Shown: in pieces, positions 1-7,038 of the stretch | Numbering within the stretch: the stretch's first letter is position 1 | Layout of the letters: every line of letters begins with the position of its first letter | Assembly: GCA_023436825.1 (NCBI GenBank) | Contig: JAEZHS010000749.1 | Span: forward strand, 1-15,456 | Source: Pseudomonadota bacterium | GTDB taxonomy: Bacteria > Pseudomonadota > Alphaproteobacteria > Reyranellales > Reyranellaceae | Direction: 5' to 3' | DNA length: 15,456 nucleotides | Translations under genes and position numbers: made by a program | The notes under the pieces: model-generated | What the model was told of the DNA's origin: nothing | The model's input: only the letters and a program-made list of their open reading frames with translations | Databases searched by the model: none

Positions 1-13
1 CTATCGCTGTAGC

Positions 14-89
14 GCATGCCCGGTCGTCGTCCTTTCTGAGTCTCGACAACCAGAAGGTAGCGGAAGCAGTCCGAGGTGACCGGGCATGC
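14..89. repeat. Perfect 12-bp inverted repeat enclosing 52 bases
   Basis: The arms at 14-25 (GCATGCCCGGTC) and 78-89 (GACCGGGCATGC) are exact reverse complements. Inside are two smaller possible stems: CCTTTCTG (31-38) with CAGAAGG (51-57), one base bulged, and CGGA (61-64) with TCCG (70-73). Together they could fold into a three-way junction. The element lies about 85 bases beyond the hyuB stop codon in the hyu transcription direction. It could be a structured RNA, a read-through barrier or a cruciform; no T-tract follows on either strand, so a classical intrinsic terminator is not shown. The rest of 1-173 holds no gene I can support. Confidence 0.5.
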
Positions 90-173
90 ACCCGCGGCAT
101 AGTGAATCTTCCCCGGACACCCCTGCCTAACGGGGGGGAGAGGAACATGAACGACGTGTCGATATGAGGTGGA

Positions 174-1835
174 TCAGTCGTCGCCCTCGAGCCCGTACGC
201 GGCCTTCGCCTGCTCCTTGCTGACCAGGCCCAGGCGTACGTCGCGCTCGACCTTCTTGCGGTCGCGCTTCTTCGGGTCGCCGAAGCCGCCGCCGCCCGGC
301 ATCTCGACGACCAGGCGGTCGCCCGCCGGAATGGTCTGGAAGCCCTTGGCCTTGAGCTCCGTGCCCGACGCCAGCGACAGCCGGCCGTTGCCGCCGGTCT
401 TGCCGCCGTCTCGGCCGCGCGCCGGATGCTTCACACGCTCGAAGGTGGCGAAGATGCCGAAGGGCGCGCCCTCGCGATGCTCGACTTCCATCACCTGGCC
501 CAATCCGCCGCGATGCTCGCCGGCGCCGCCGGAATCGGGACGGTACTCCTTCTTCCAGATCACGACGGGCGCGATGGTCTCGGTGATCTCGACCGGCACG
601 TTGCGCACGCCCGACGGGAAGGGCGTGGCCGACAATCCATCGAGGCCGGGCCGCGCGCCGGCGCCGCCGGAATGGAAGGTCGTCACCATGAAGGGTCGGC
701 TGTTGCCGATCGTCCCCGTCATGCCGTGGCCGGCGCCCAGCTTCAGGTTCCAGAGATTGCTGGTGCCCTCGGCCGGCACTTGGCCCGGGATGACCTGATG
801 CAGCGCGTCGTAACAGACGTCGGGCAGCATGTGGCCGATGGTGCTGCGGGCGTTCACGGCCGCCGGGAACAATGCGTTGACGATGGTGTTGTCGGGCGCC
901 GTCACCAGGATCGAATCAAGCGTGCCGGCATTGTTGGGAATGGTCGGCGCCACCACGCACTTGATGCCGAAGGCGGTGTAGGCCTCGGTGTAGCACATCG
1001 GCGAATTGATGCCGTAGATCGACGAGCCCGACGTGCCGGCATAGTCGACGGCAATGTGGTCGGCGTTGATGGTGACGGCGGCATGCAGGTCGATCGGCGC
1101 GTCGTAGCCGTCGATTCGCATGTGGCCCTTCCAGGTGCCGCGCGGCAGCTTGCCGATCGCCGCCACCATGCCGGCGCGGCTCTTGTCGATGATGTGCCGG
1201 CCGAGCTCGTCGAGATTGTCGATGCCGTGCTCGGTCATCATGTCGGAGAGCCGCTTCTCGCCGATGCCGTTGCAGCCGATCAGGGCGTGCAGGTCGCCCT
1301 CGACCTGGATGGGCTCGCGCACGTTGGCGCGCACGATGCGCATCACGCTTTCGTCCATCTTGCCTTCGCGCATCAGGGGCAGCAGCGGCAGGAACAGGCC
1401 CTCATGATAGACCTGCCGGCCGTCGGGCGACTGGCCGAGGCCGCCGATGTCGACGACGTGCGTGGTGCAGGAGAACAGCGCCACCAGCTTGCCTTTGTGG
1501 AAGGCGGGCGAGGTGACGACGATGTCGTAGAGATGGCCGGTGCCCTTCCACGGATCGTTGGTCACGTAGGCGTCACCCGGCTTCATGGTCTCGACCGGGA
1601 ACTCGCGGATGAAGTGGATGACGCTGCGGGCCATCGAATTCACGTGGCCCGGCGTGCCGGTGACGGCCTGGGCCAGCATCTGGCCTTCGAGATCGAACAC
1701 GCCGGCCGAGATGTCGCCCGCCTCGCGCGCGCTGGTCGAGAAGGCGGTGCGCACCAGGGCGCGGGCCTGCTCCTCGACGACGCTCAGCAGGCGGTTCCAC
1801 ATCACCTGCAGGCGGATATCCGAAGGCGTGCTCAT
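174..1835 (-). CDS. hyuB: Hydantoinase B / oxoprolinase family protein (HyuB)
   Basis: This 553-residue protein has the usual length and pattern of the HyuB family, the partner subunit of ATP-dependent N-methylhydantoinases and 5-oxoprolinase-type enzymes. Visible landmarks are the N-terminal run around DIRLQVMWNRLLSVVEEQ, the FDLEGQMLAQAVTGTPGHVNS stretch, the YVTNDPWKGTGHLYDI segment, the SPDGRQVYHEGLFLP segment, and the C-terminal glycine-rich PGGGGFGDPKKRD typical of the family. Its ATG overlaps the hyuA TGA in an ATGA junction, so translation is very likely coupled and the two proteins probably form one cytoplasmic complex. It is the last gene of the Bug-hyuA-hyuB operon. The family acts on hydantoins, 5-oxoproline and, in related carboxylases, on ketones, so the true substrate cannot be named from sequence. 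The gene appears intact. Confidence 0.9.
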   Translation of the reverse strand: MSTPSDIRLQVMWNRLLSVVEEQARALVRTAFSTSAREAGDISAGVFDLEGQMLAQAVTGTPGHVNSMARSVIHFIREFPVETMKPGDAYVTNDPWKGTGHLYDIVVTSPAFHKGKLVALFSCTTHVVDIGGLGQSPDGRQVYHEGLFLPLLPLMREGKMDESVMRIVRANVREPIQVEGDLHALIGCNGIGEKRLSDMMTEHGIDNLDELGRHIIDKSRAGMVAAIGKLPRGTWKGHMRIDGYDAPIDLHAAVTINADHIAVDYAGTSGSSIYGINSPMCYTEAYTAFGIKCVVAPTIPNNAGTLDSILVTAPDNTIVNALFPAAVNARSTIGHMLPDVCYDALHQVIPGQVPAEGTSNLWNLKLGAGHGMTGTIGNSRPFMVTTFHSGGAGARPGLDGLSATPFPSGVRNVPVEITETIAPVVIWKKEYRPDSGGAGEHRGGLGQVMEVEHREGAPFGIFATFERVKHPARGRDGGKTGGNGRLSLASGTELKAKGFQTIPAGDRLVVEMPGGGGFGDPKKRDRKKVERDVRLGLVSKEQAKAAYGLEGDD

Positions 1836-3910
1836 GCGCGATCCTCCAACACGATCTGGCCCAGCGCGTTGATGCGGGCCGCAAATCCCTGCGGCACCAC
1901 GGTCGTGGTGCCATCCTCGACGATCAATGCCGGCCCGTCGAGCGACATGCCCGGCTCGAGCGACGTGCGTTCATGGATCGCGGCCTGCTCGTGCCGGCCG
2001 GAGGACGGATCGAGCACCTCGCGGCTTCCATTCGCCTTCGGCGCGCCGGCTGCCTTGGCCTCGGTCGTGGGCTTGGGCAATGGCCGGTCGGTGGCGAGCG
2101 ACAAGGTCCAGGTCAGCGCCTCGACCTCGAGCTTGGGAATGATGCGGCCGAACACCGTCTCGTAGGTCGCTTCGAAACGCCGGCGCAGCTCGTGTGCGGC
2201 ATCGACGTCGAGCGCCTGATTGGGCAGAGGCACCGCGATCTCGTGGCCCTGGCCGCGATAGCGCATGAAGGCCTGGCGGGTCTCGACCAGCTTTTCCCTG
2301 GGCGCGGCGAGGCGAATCACCGATTCGGCCTCCTCGCGCATGGCGGCGAACAGCCCGTTCACCGTCTTGGCGTCGAACAGGTCGAGCCGGAGATGGCGCG
2401 TGCGTACGACCTCGTAGGCGATCGGCGCGCGCAGGAAGCCGAAGGCCGAACCGACGCCGGCGCCGACCGGCACGACGACCTTCTTCATGCCGAGCTTGCG
2501 CGCCAGCCGCGCGGCGTGCAGCGGCGCCGCGCCGCCGAAGGCGATCAGGGTGCGGTCGGCGGTGTCCTTGCCGTTCTCGACGGCATGCACGCGCGCCGCA
2601 CTCGCCATTGTCTCGTCGACGATCTCGGCGATGCCGGCCGCCGCGCCCTGGGCGTTGGTGTTGAGGGGACCCGCCAGCGACTGCAGAGCCGCGTCGGCCT
2701 TGTCGCGATGAAGCGGGATGGCGCCGCCGGCGAAGCGTTTCGGATCGAGGCGGCCCAGTGCCGTGTCGGCGTCGGTGACCGTGGGCTCGGCACCGCCGCG
2801 GCCGTAGCTCGCGGGGCCGGGCACGCTGCCGGCCGAATCGGGACCGACCTGGATGCGGCCCAGCGCATCGATGCGGGCGATCGAGCCGCCGCCGGCGCCG
2901 ATCTCGACCAGCTCGATCACGGGAATGCGCACCGGCAGGCCGCTGCCCTGCACGAAACGGTAGGCACGCGCGACCTCGAACTGGCGCGAGCGCTGCAGTT
3001 CTAGACCATCGAGCAGGGTGAGCTTGGCCGTCGTGCCGCCCATGTCGAAGGCGACGGCCTTGTCGAGGCCGTTCTCCGCCGCCACGGTGAGCGCCAGGAT
3101 CGCGCCGCCGGCCGGGCCGGATTCGACCAGCCGCACCGGGAAGCGCCGCGCCGTCTCGACCGTGGTGATGCCGCCCGACGACATCATCAGCAGCAGGGGG
3201 CCGGCGATGCCTTCCTTGCGCAGGTTGGCTTCGAGCTCGCCGAGATAGCCCGCCATGCGCGGCAGGACGTAGGCGTTGGCGATGGTGGTCGAGGTGCGCT
3301 CGTACTCGCGGATCTCGGGACAGACCTCGCAGGAGAGCGAGATCGCCACGCTGGGCAGCTCCTCGGCCAGGATCGCGCCGGCGCGCCGCTCGTGCGCCTC
3401 GTTGGTGAAGCTGTGCAGGAAGCACACGGCTACTGCCTCGATCTTCTGGGCGCGCAGCTCGGCCGCGACTTCGCGCACCGCCTGCTCGTCGAGCGCCAGA
3501 AGCACGGCGCCGTCGGCGGCGACGCGCTCGGGCACGCCGAAGCGCAGGTCGCGCGGCACCAGCGGATCGGGTCGCTCCATGTAGATGTCGTATTGCTCGA
3601 AGCGGTGCTCCCAGGCGATCTCCAGCGAATCGCGGAAGCCCGCCGTCGTCAGCAGCGCCGTGCGTGCGCCCTTGCGCTCGAGCAGGGCGTTGGTGGCCAG
3701 CGTCGGGCCGGGCACGACCAGGCCGACCTCGGCCGGCGGGCACTTGGCCTCGCCCAGGATGGCGCGCACGCCCTCGATTACGCCGCGCTCGGGCGCGTCG
3801 GGCGTGGTCAGGACTTTTATGGCATGGGCCTTGTCGCCTCTCTCGAGGACGACATCGGTGAAGGTTCCGCCGATATCGACGGCAAGGCGCGCCTGATGAG
3901 CGATGGTCAT
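1832..3910 (-). CDS. hyuA: Hydantoinase A / oxoprolinase family protein (HyuA)
   Basis: This 692-residue protein is full length for HyuA, the ATP-using subunit with an actin/acetate-kinase-like fold. The first phosphate-binding motif DIGGTFTD lies at residues 12-19 and the second, FDMGGTTAKL, near 288. The family ends with a beta-rich region, here including LDGPALIVEDGTTTVVP. By analogy HyuA activates the cyclic amide or a related carbonyl substrate with ATP, and HyuB completes hydrolysis. The ATG is one base after the stop of the solute-binding protein gene, and the hyuA stop overlaps hyuB by four bases, so this is one operon. One oddity: the near-invariant HGTT motif (MGTT in oxoprolinases) reads PGPT at residues 67-70. 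Otherwise nothing suggests decay. The specific substrate is unknown. Confidence 0.9.
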   Translation of the reverse strand: MTIAHQARLAVDIGGTFTDVVLERGDKAHAIKVLTTPDAPERGVIEGVRAILGEAKCPPAEVGLVVPGPTLATNALLERKGARTALLTTAGFRDSLEIAWEHRFEQYDIYMERPDPLVPRDLRFGVPERVAADGAVLLALDEQAVREVAAELRAQKIEAVAVCFLHSFTNEAHERRAGAILAEELPSVAISLSCEVCPEIREYERTSTTIANAYVLPRMAGYLGELEANLRKEGIAGPLLLMMSSGGITTVETARRFPVRLVESGPAGGAILALTVAAENGLDKAVAFDMGGTTAKLTLLDGLELQRSRQFEVARAYRFVQGSGLPVRIPVIELVEIGAGGGSIARIDALGRIQVGPDSAGSVPGPASYGRGGAEPTVTDADTALGRLDPKRFAGGAIPLHRDKADAALQSLAGPLNTNAQGAAAGIAEIVDETMASAARVHAVENGKDTADRTLIAFGGAAPLHAARLARKLGMKKVVVPVGAGVGSAFGFLRAPIAYEVVRTRHLRLDLFDAKTVNGLFAAMREEAESVIRLAAPREKLVETRQAFMRYRGQGHEIAVPLPNQALDVDAAHELRRRFEATYETVFGRIIPKLEVEALTWTLSLATDRPLPKPTTEAKAAGAPKANGSREVLDPSSGRHEQAAIHERTSLEPGMSLDGPALIVEDGTTTVVPQGFAARINALGQIVLEDRA

Positions 3911-3911
3911 C

Positions 3912-4880
3912 TCAGTTTTCGTCGATCTTGATGTTGCCCTTGGTGACGACGTCGCCCCAGGTCTTGGAATCGCGCTGCAGGAAGGCGATGTACTGGTCCT
4001 TGGGCAGCGTAGCGGGATGCAGCCCGACCTCGTCGTACTTCGCCTTGACCGCCGGATCGGCCATCGCCTTCAGGATGGCAGCCGTCAGCGCGGCGAGAAT
4101 CGGCTCGGGTGTCTTTGGCGGCGCGGCGATACCGTACCAGTTCTCGGCCTGATAACCGGGCACGGCTTCAGCGAGCGCCGGAGCCTCGGGCAGCACCGGC
4201 CAGCGCTCGGGCGAGGTCACGGCCATGGCCCGCGCTTTGCCGCTCTTGATCAGGCCGAGGGTGGCGGGATCGCCGAAATAGGCATCGACGATGCCGGCGG
4301 CGAGGTCGTTCAGCGCCGGTCCGGTGCCGCGGTAGGGCACGTGCACCACCTTCAGCCCCGACATCTGCACGAACAGCTCGCCTGCCAGATGCTGGCTGGT
4401 GCCGATGCCGCCGGAGGCCCAGCGGATCTCGGTCTTCTTCGCGAGATCCATGAACTCGGGCAGGGTCCTGGCCGGCAGGTCGTTGCGCACCGCCACGACG
4501 AAAGGCATGCGCACCAACCGCGTGATGTGGGCCAGCCCCATCGGATCGTAGGGCAGCTTGCGCAAATGAGGTCCGGCGGTGACTGTGCCCGCACCGGTCA
4601 GCGAGAGCGTGTGGCCGTCGGGCGGAGCGTGGGACATCGCCTCGACGCCGATGACGCCGCCCGCGCCGCCCTTGTTCTCGATCACGATCGTCTGGCCGAG
4701 TTCCTTCGACAGCGGCTCCATCAGCAGCCGGCCGGTCAGGTCGACGCCGCCGCCGGGTGGGAAGGGCACGATGATCTTGATCGGACGGCTGGGAAAATTC
4801 TGGGCTGCCAAGTGACGCGTCGCCGCGAGAACAGGCAACGCAAACGCTCCAACCAGCAGGCCTCGACGAGTGTTACGCAA
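3912..4880 (-). CDS. Bug/TctC-family periplasmic solute-binding protein
   Basis: This 322-residue protein is the usual length of Bug (tripartite tricarboxylate transporter) binding proteins. A signal peptide covers about residues 1-26, with twin arginines (NTRRGLLVG) and a hydrophobic core before LAAQNFPSRP, so Tat export is possible. The mature start PIKIIVPFPPGGGVDLTGRLL is the classic Bug signature; VVHVPYRGTGPALNDLAAG and AYFGDPATLGLIKSGKARA are further family blocks. These proteins bind carboxylates, amides and aromatic acids in the periplasm. No TctA or TctB membrane subunit is visible here, which is common for orphan Bug proteins. The start codon is TTG at 4880, preceded by AGAGGG six bases upstream; no better in-frame ATG keeps the signal peptide. 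As first gene of the operon it probably binds the HyuAB substrate. Confidence 0.9.
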   Translation of the reverse strand: MRNTRRGLLVGAFALPVLAATRHLAAQNFPSRPIKIIVPFPPGGGVDLTGRLLMEPLSKELGQTIVIENKGGAGGVIGVEAMSHAPPDGHTLSLTGAGTVTAGPHLRKLPYDPMGLAHITRLVRMPFVVAVRNDLPARTLPEFMDLAKKTEIRWASGGIGTSQHLAGELFVQMSGLKVVHVPYRGTGPALNDLAAGIVDAYFGDPATLGLIKSGKARAMAVTSPERWPVLPEAPALAEAVPGYQAENWYGIAAPPKTPEPILAALTAAILKAMADPAVKAKYDEVGLHPATLPKDQYIAFLQRDSKTWGDVVTKGNIKIDEN

Positions 4881-4909
4881 ACAAATCCCTCTCAGATTCT
4901 CGGGCCACC

Positions 4910-4938
4910 TTGACAGGGCGATTGTGGTGGTTCAACAC
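4910..4938 (+). promoter_or_regulatory. Possible sigma-70 promoter of the GFA gene
   Basis: A perfect TTGACA -35 box lies at 4910-4915. With 17-18 bases of spacing the -10 would be CAACAC or AACACT (4933-4939), a poor match. Transcription would start inside the palindrome at 4938-4955. The -35 is convincing and the -10 is not. Confidence 0.3.
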
Positions 4939-4955
4939 TTAACCAATTAGTTAAG
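4938..4955. promoter_or_regulatory. Palindromic operator candidate between bug and GFA genes
   Basis: CTTAAC (4938-4943) and GTTAAG (4950-4955) form a perfect dyad around CAATTA. It is AT-rich, unlike the surrounding sequence, and is the only strong palindrome in the 98-base divergent spacer. It lies 23 bases before the GFA start codon and about 58 bases before the bug start, so a bound dimeric repressor (ArsR- or MarR-sized site) could control either gene. No regulator gene is adjacent in the window. Confidence 0.4.
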
Positions 4956-4978
4956 CATCAACCGTGAGGTGATCGGCG

Positions 4979-5383
4979 ATGAAAAAGCTCCATCAAGGCG
5001 GCTGCCACTGTGGCGCGGTGCGTTTCGAATGCCGGCTCGATTCGGCGGAAGGCACCAGCCGCTGCAATTGTTCGGTGTGCGCCAAAGGCCGGTTCTGGAA
5101 GGCGATCGCACGCAAGGAAGACTTCCGAATCCTCCAGGGCGAGAACGATCTTTCCGACTACCAGTTCGGCAGCAACAGCATCCACCATCTCTTCTGCCCG
5201 CATTGCGGCATCAAGCCGTTCGGCCGCGGCCACATGGACGCGCTGGGCGGCACCTTCTACGCCGTCAACGTCGCCTGCCTGGATGGCACGGCGCCCGAAG
5301 AGATGGCGGCCCGCCCGATCCAATTTCAGGACGGCCAACACAACGCCTGGGACAAGGTACCGCGGGAAATGCGGCACCTCTGA
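4979..5383 (+). CDS. GFA-family zinc protein (CENP-V/GFA domain)
   Basis: This 134-residue protein has the cysteine pattern of the GFA (glutathione-dependent formaldehyde-activating enzyme, CENP-V/GFA) family: GGCHCGAV with C9 and C11, RCNCSVC with C29, C31 and C34, and FCPHCG with C73 and C76, followed by the typical GRG and Y-V-N blocks. These residues bind structural and catalytic zinc. The family name comes from an enzyme proposed to promote the glutathione-formaldehyde adduct, but most members, including this short one, have no proven reaction. A GAGGTGA ribosome site sits at 4965-4971, about seven bases from the ATG. It is a single gene, transcribed away from the hyu operon, with a TTGACA box and a palindrome upstream. 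It is complete. Confidence 0.85.
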   Translation: MKKLHQGGCHCGAVRFECRLDSAEGTSRCNCSVCAKGRFWKAIARKEDFRILQGENDLSDYQFGSNSIHHLFCPHCGIKPFGRGHMDALGGTFYAVNVACLDGTAPEEMAARPIQFQDGQHNAWDKVPREMRHL

Positions 5384-5616
5384 CGGCTGGCTACAGGGAT
5401 TTCGAAGAGTAGCTCGTCACAGAGGTTTTGACGGTTGATCGACCTCGATCCGATGCGGTGACAGCACTGCTTGCACGTCGGTCGGCGACGCAAGGCAAGG
5501 TATGGATGGCGCCCGTGATACCCAGATATGGCCCCTCCTGGAGCACCAAAAGTCGCAATAAAAGAACCCCGCCATCGCCCGGCAGGGCGCCGCGATATCG
5601 ATGTGCACTTCAGTTA

Positions 5617-5645
5617 TTGACAAGAACGGCGGTTCTCGCTACAGT
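5617..5645 (+). promoter_or_regulatory. Orphan sigma-70-like promoter with two dyads
   Basis: TTGACA (5617-5622), exactly 17 bases, then TACAGT (5640-5645) make a good housekeeping promoter. The spacer carries AGAAC-N4-GTTCT (5623-5636), and CTCGC/GCGAG (5635-5639 and 5646-5650) flank the -10 box, so a repressor could act here. No gene follows on this strand before the convergent aminotransferase, which makes an untranslated transcript the simplest product. Confidence 0.45.
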
Positions 5646-5714
5646 GCGAGCGTCTGTCGCTCTATGCATCGTTTATCCGACATTGAACTGGATCGCTCCC
5701 GCCCGAGAACTGGT

Positions 5715-5748
5715 CATCCCGTTCGGCTGCCTTCAGCCGGACGGGATG
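5715..5748. terminator. Strong 15-bp stem-loop, possible bidirectional terminator
   Basis: CATCCCGTTCGGCTG (5715-5729) pairs with CAGCCGGACGGGATG (5734-5748) around a CCTT loop, with a single T-G wobble. It lies 52 bases past the aminotransferase stop on the minus strand and about 65 bases after the predicted start of the plus-strand orphan transcript. No T-tract follows on either side, so termination is inferred from the stem only; it may instead be a dispersed palindromic repeat. Confidence 0.45.
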
Positions 5749-5773
5749 GGCGCCAGCCAGCTGGCATACAGCT

Positions 5774-5793
5774 GTCCGAATTCGTCCGAATTC
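5774..5793. repeat. Tandem 10-bp duplication
   Basis: GTCCGAATTC occurs twice head to tail (5774-5783 and 5784-5793), eight bases from the aminotransferase stop codon. This is probably slippage; no function is evident. Confidence 0.8.
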
Positions 5794-5800
5794 CCGGCCC

Positions 5801-6949
5801 CTACATCGCCACCTTGCGGAAGACTTCGACGAAGCGCTCGACATCCTGCTCGTCGTTGTAGACGTGCGGGCTGATGCGTAGCCGGCCGAGGCGTGGTGCC
5901 GCGTAGACATTCTCGGCCGCGAGCCGCTTGGGAAGGTCGGTCGCCATGCCCTTGGGGAAGTAGAGGCTGAGCACGTGCGGCGCGCGCAGCTTCCTGTCCA
6001 TCACCTGCACGCCGGTGTTGGCGAGACCGTCGGCCAGCTTGTCGGTCAGCATGGCAAGCCGCGCGCGGATCGGCTCGTTGCCCCAGCCCGCCATCATTTC
6101 CATGCCGATCGCCGCCATTTCCATGGAGATGAAGTGGTCACGCTCGCCCATGTCGTAGCGGCGCGCACCTTCCTGATAGGCGGTGTCGCGGAAGTAGACC
6201 GTGTCCTCGGCCGACACTGCCTTGCGCGCCGGCGCTGTCTGTTCCAGCGGCACGCCGTGCTGATGGCGCTTGGCGACGTACATGAAGGCGCGGCCGTAGG
6301 GGCCAAGCACCCACTTGTAGGTCGGAAAGATCAGGAAGTCGGGATCGAGCTTCTTCACGTCGATATGGCGGATGCCGACATCGTGCGTGGCGTCGACCAG
6401 CAGGGCCGACCCCTTGGCCTTGGCCGCCGTGGCGATGCGCGCCATGTCGAGGGCGCCGCCGTCCGACCAATGAACCGAGGAGATCGAGACCAGGGCCAAC
6501 GGCTCGGCGCCGGCCCGGTCGATCGCCGCCAGCACCGCCGACGTCCAGTCGCCGTCGGCTGGCTGCTTCACCATCTCGACGGTGAATCCGCCGGCTTCGG
6601 CGCGGCTCATCCACTCCAGCACCGGCGAGGTGTGATCGTCCTGCAGCACCAGCACGCGGCTACCGCGCGGGATGGTCAGCACCTTGCCTGCGGTCGAAAC
6701 GCCGTAGCCGACCGATGGGATCAGCGAGACGTCGACGGAGTCGGCGCCGATCAGCGCGGCCGCTGCCTTGCGCGCGCGCTCGTACTGCTGCGGCTGGAAG
6801 TCGGCGGCGAGCTTCCAGGGCTGGCCCTTGCGCGCGACGGCGGCGCGTCCGGCCTCCTGCACCGCGATCGGCAGTGGGCTGTAGGTCGCGGCGTTGAAGA
6901 AACAGACCTCGCGCGGGATGTCGAACAGGGCGCGCTGGCTAGACAGCAT
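5801..6949 (-). CDS. Class V aminotransferase-fold PLP enzyme
   Basis: This 382-residue protein has the layout of the class V aminotransferase / cysteine desulfurase fold. The cofactor-binding aspartate is in LLVDATHDVG (D186), followed by the DVKKLDPDFLIFPTYKWVLGPYGRAF block with the Schiff-base lysine K212. The C-terminal LRISPHVYNDEQDVERFVEVF is also typical. It is cytoplasmic. No active-site cysteine loop of a NifS/SufS desulfurase is apparent, so a lyase, epimerase or aminotransferase role is more likely; the substrate is unknown. The start at 6949 is chosen because GGAGG lies directly upstream and homology-like sequence begins with MLSSQRALFDIPREV; an upstream in-frame ATG at 7006 would add 19 unconvincing residues. 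It is single-gene and divergent from the binding-protein gene at 7039. Confidence 0.85.
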   Translation of the reverse strand: MLSSQRALFDIPREVCFFNAATYSPLPIAVQEAGRAAVARKGQPWKLAADFQPQQYERARKAAAALIGADSVDVSLIPSVGYGVSTAGKVLTIPRGSRVLVLQDDHTSPVLEWMSRAEAGGFTVEMVKQPADGDWTSAVLAAIDRAGAEPLALVSISSVHWSDGGALDMARIATAAKAKGSALLVDATHDVGIRHIDVKKLDPDFLIFPTYKWVLGPYGRAFMYVAKRHQHGVPLEQTAPARKAVSAEDTVYFRDTAYQEGARRYDMGERDHFISMEMAAIGMEMMAGWGNEPIRARLAMLTDKLADGLANTGVQVMDRKLRAPHVLSLYFPKGMATDLPKRLAAENVYAAPRLGRLRISPHVYNDEQDVERFVEVFRKVAM

Positions 6950-6955
6950 GGAGAC

Positions 6956-6973
6956 CTCCGATGAATGGCGGAG
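6956..6973 (-). promoter_or_regulatory. Ribosome-site hairpin of the aminotransferase mRNA
   Basis: On the minus strand CTCCG (6973-6969) can pair with CGGAG (6960-6956) across an 8-base loop. The second arm is most of the CGGAGG ribosome site that precedes the ATG at 6949. The stem is only 5 bp, so strong translational control is not shown. Confidence 0.3.
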
Positions 6974-7038
6974 AGTAGCGTGGTGACGGCAATTGCGGCC
7001 CGACAATTTCTCAAGCCAGCCATTTGCTAGACTGCGCC

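Larger units (their letters stand above)
5384..5800. other. 417-base stretch without a recognisable gene
   Basis: No open frame here resembles a known protein or has a convincing ribosome site. The left half (5384-5600) is featureless to my reading. The right half holds an isolated sigma-70-like promoter (5617-5645), a 15-bp hairpin (5715-5748), a small GCCAG/CTGGC hairpin (5752-5765) and a tandem 10-bp duplication (5774-5793) just beyond the aminotransferase stop codon. Confidence 0.6.

Noticed and set aside
1..87. 28-residue minus-strand open frame starting MPGHLGLLPLP and ending at the window edge
   Set aside because: No ribosome site and no recognisable family; its ends coincide with the inverted repeat arms, which explain the sequence better.
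51..89. Resemblance to the bacterial SRP RNA core (ACCAG, GGAAGCAG)
   Set aside because: The GGAAGGAAGCAGCC helix 8 motif is not complete and the expected symmetric loop pairing is missing.
124..131. GCCTAAC resembling an integron attC core box
   Set aside because: No matching GTTRRRY partner or attC fold is found within 150 bases, and no integrase or cassette array is present.
426..2165. Long plus-strand open frame opposite hyuB and hyuA
   Set aside because: It is a GC-rich antisense shadow: composition of histidine, arginine and glycine is unlike a protein, while the minus strand encodes clear HyuA and HyuB.
5428..5874. 148-residue plus-strand open frame in the gene-poor stretch
   Set aside because: No start signal, no recognisable domain, contains the hairpin, and runs into the convergent aminotransferase gene.
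6950..7038. Cobalamin riboswitch upstream of the BtuF-like gene
   Set aside because: The 89-base spacer is too short and lacks the conserved B12-box sequence.
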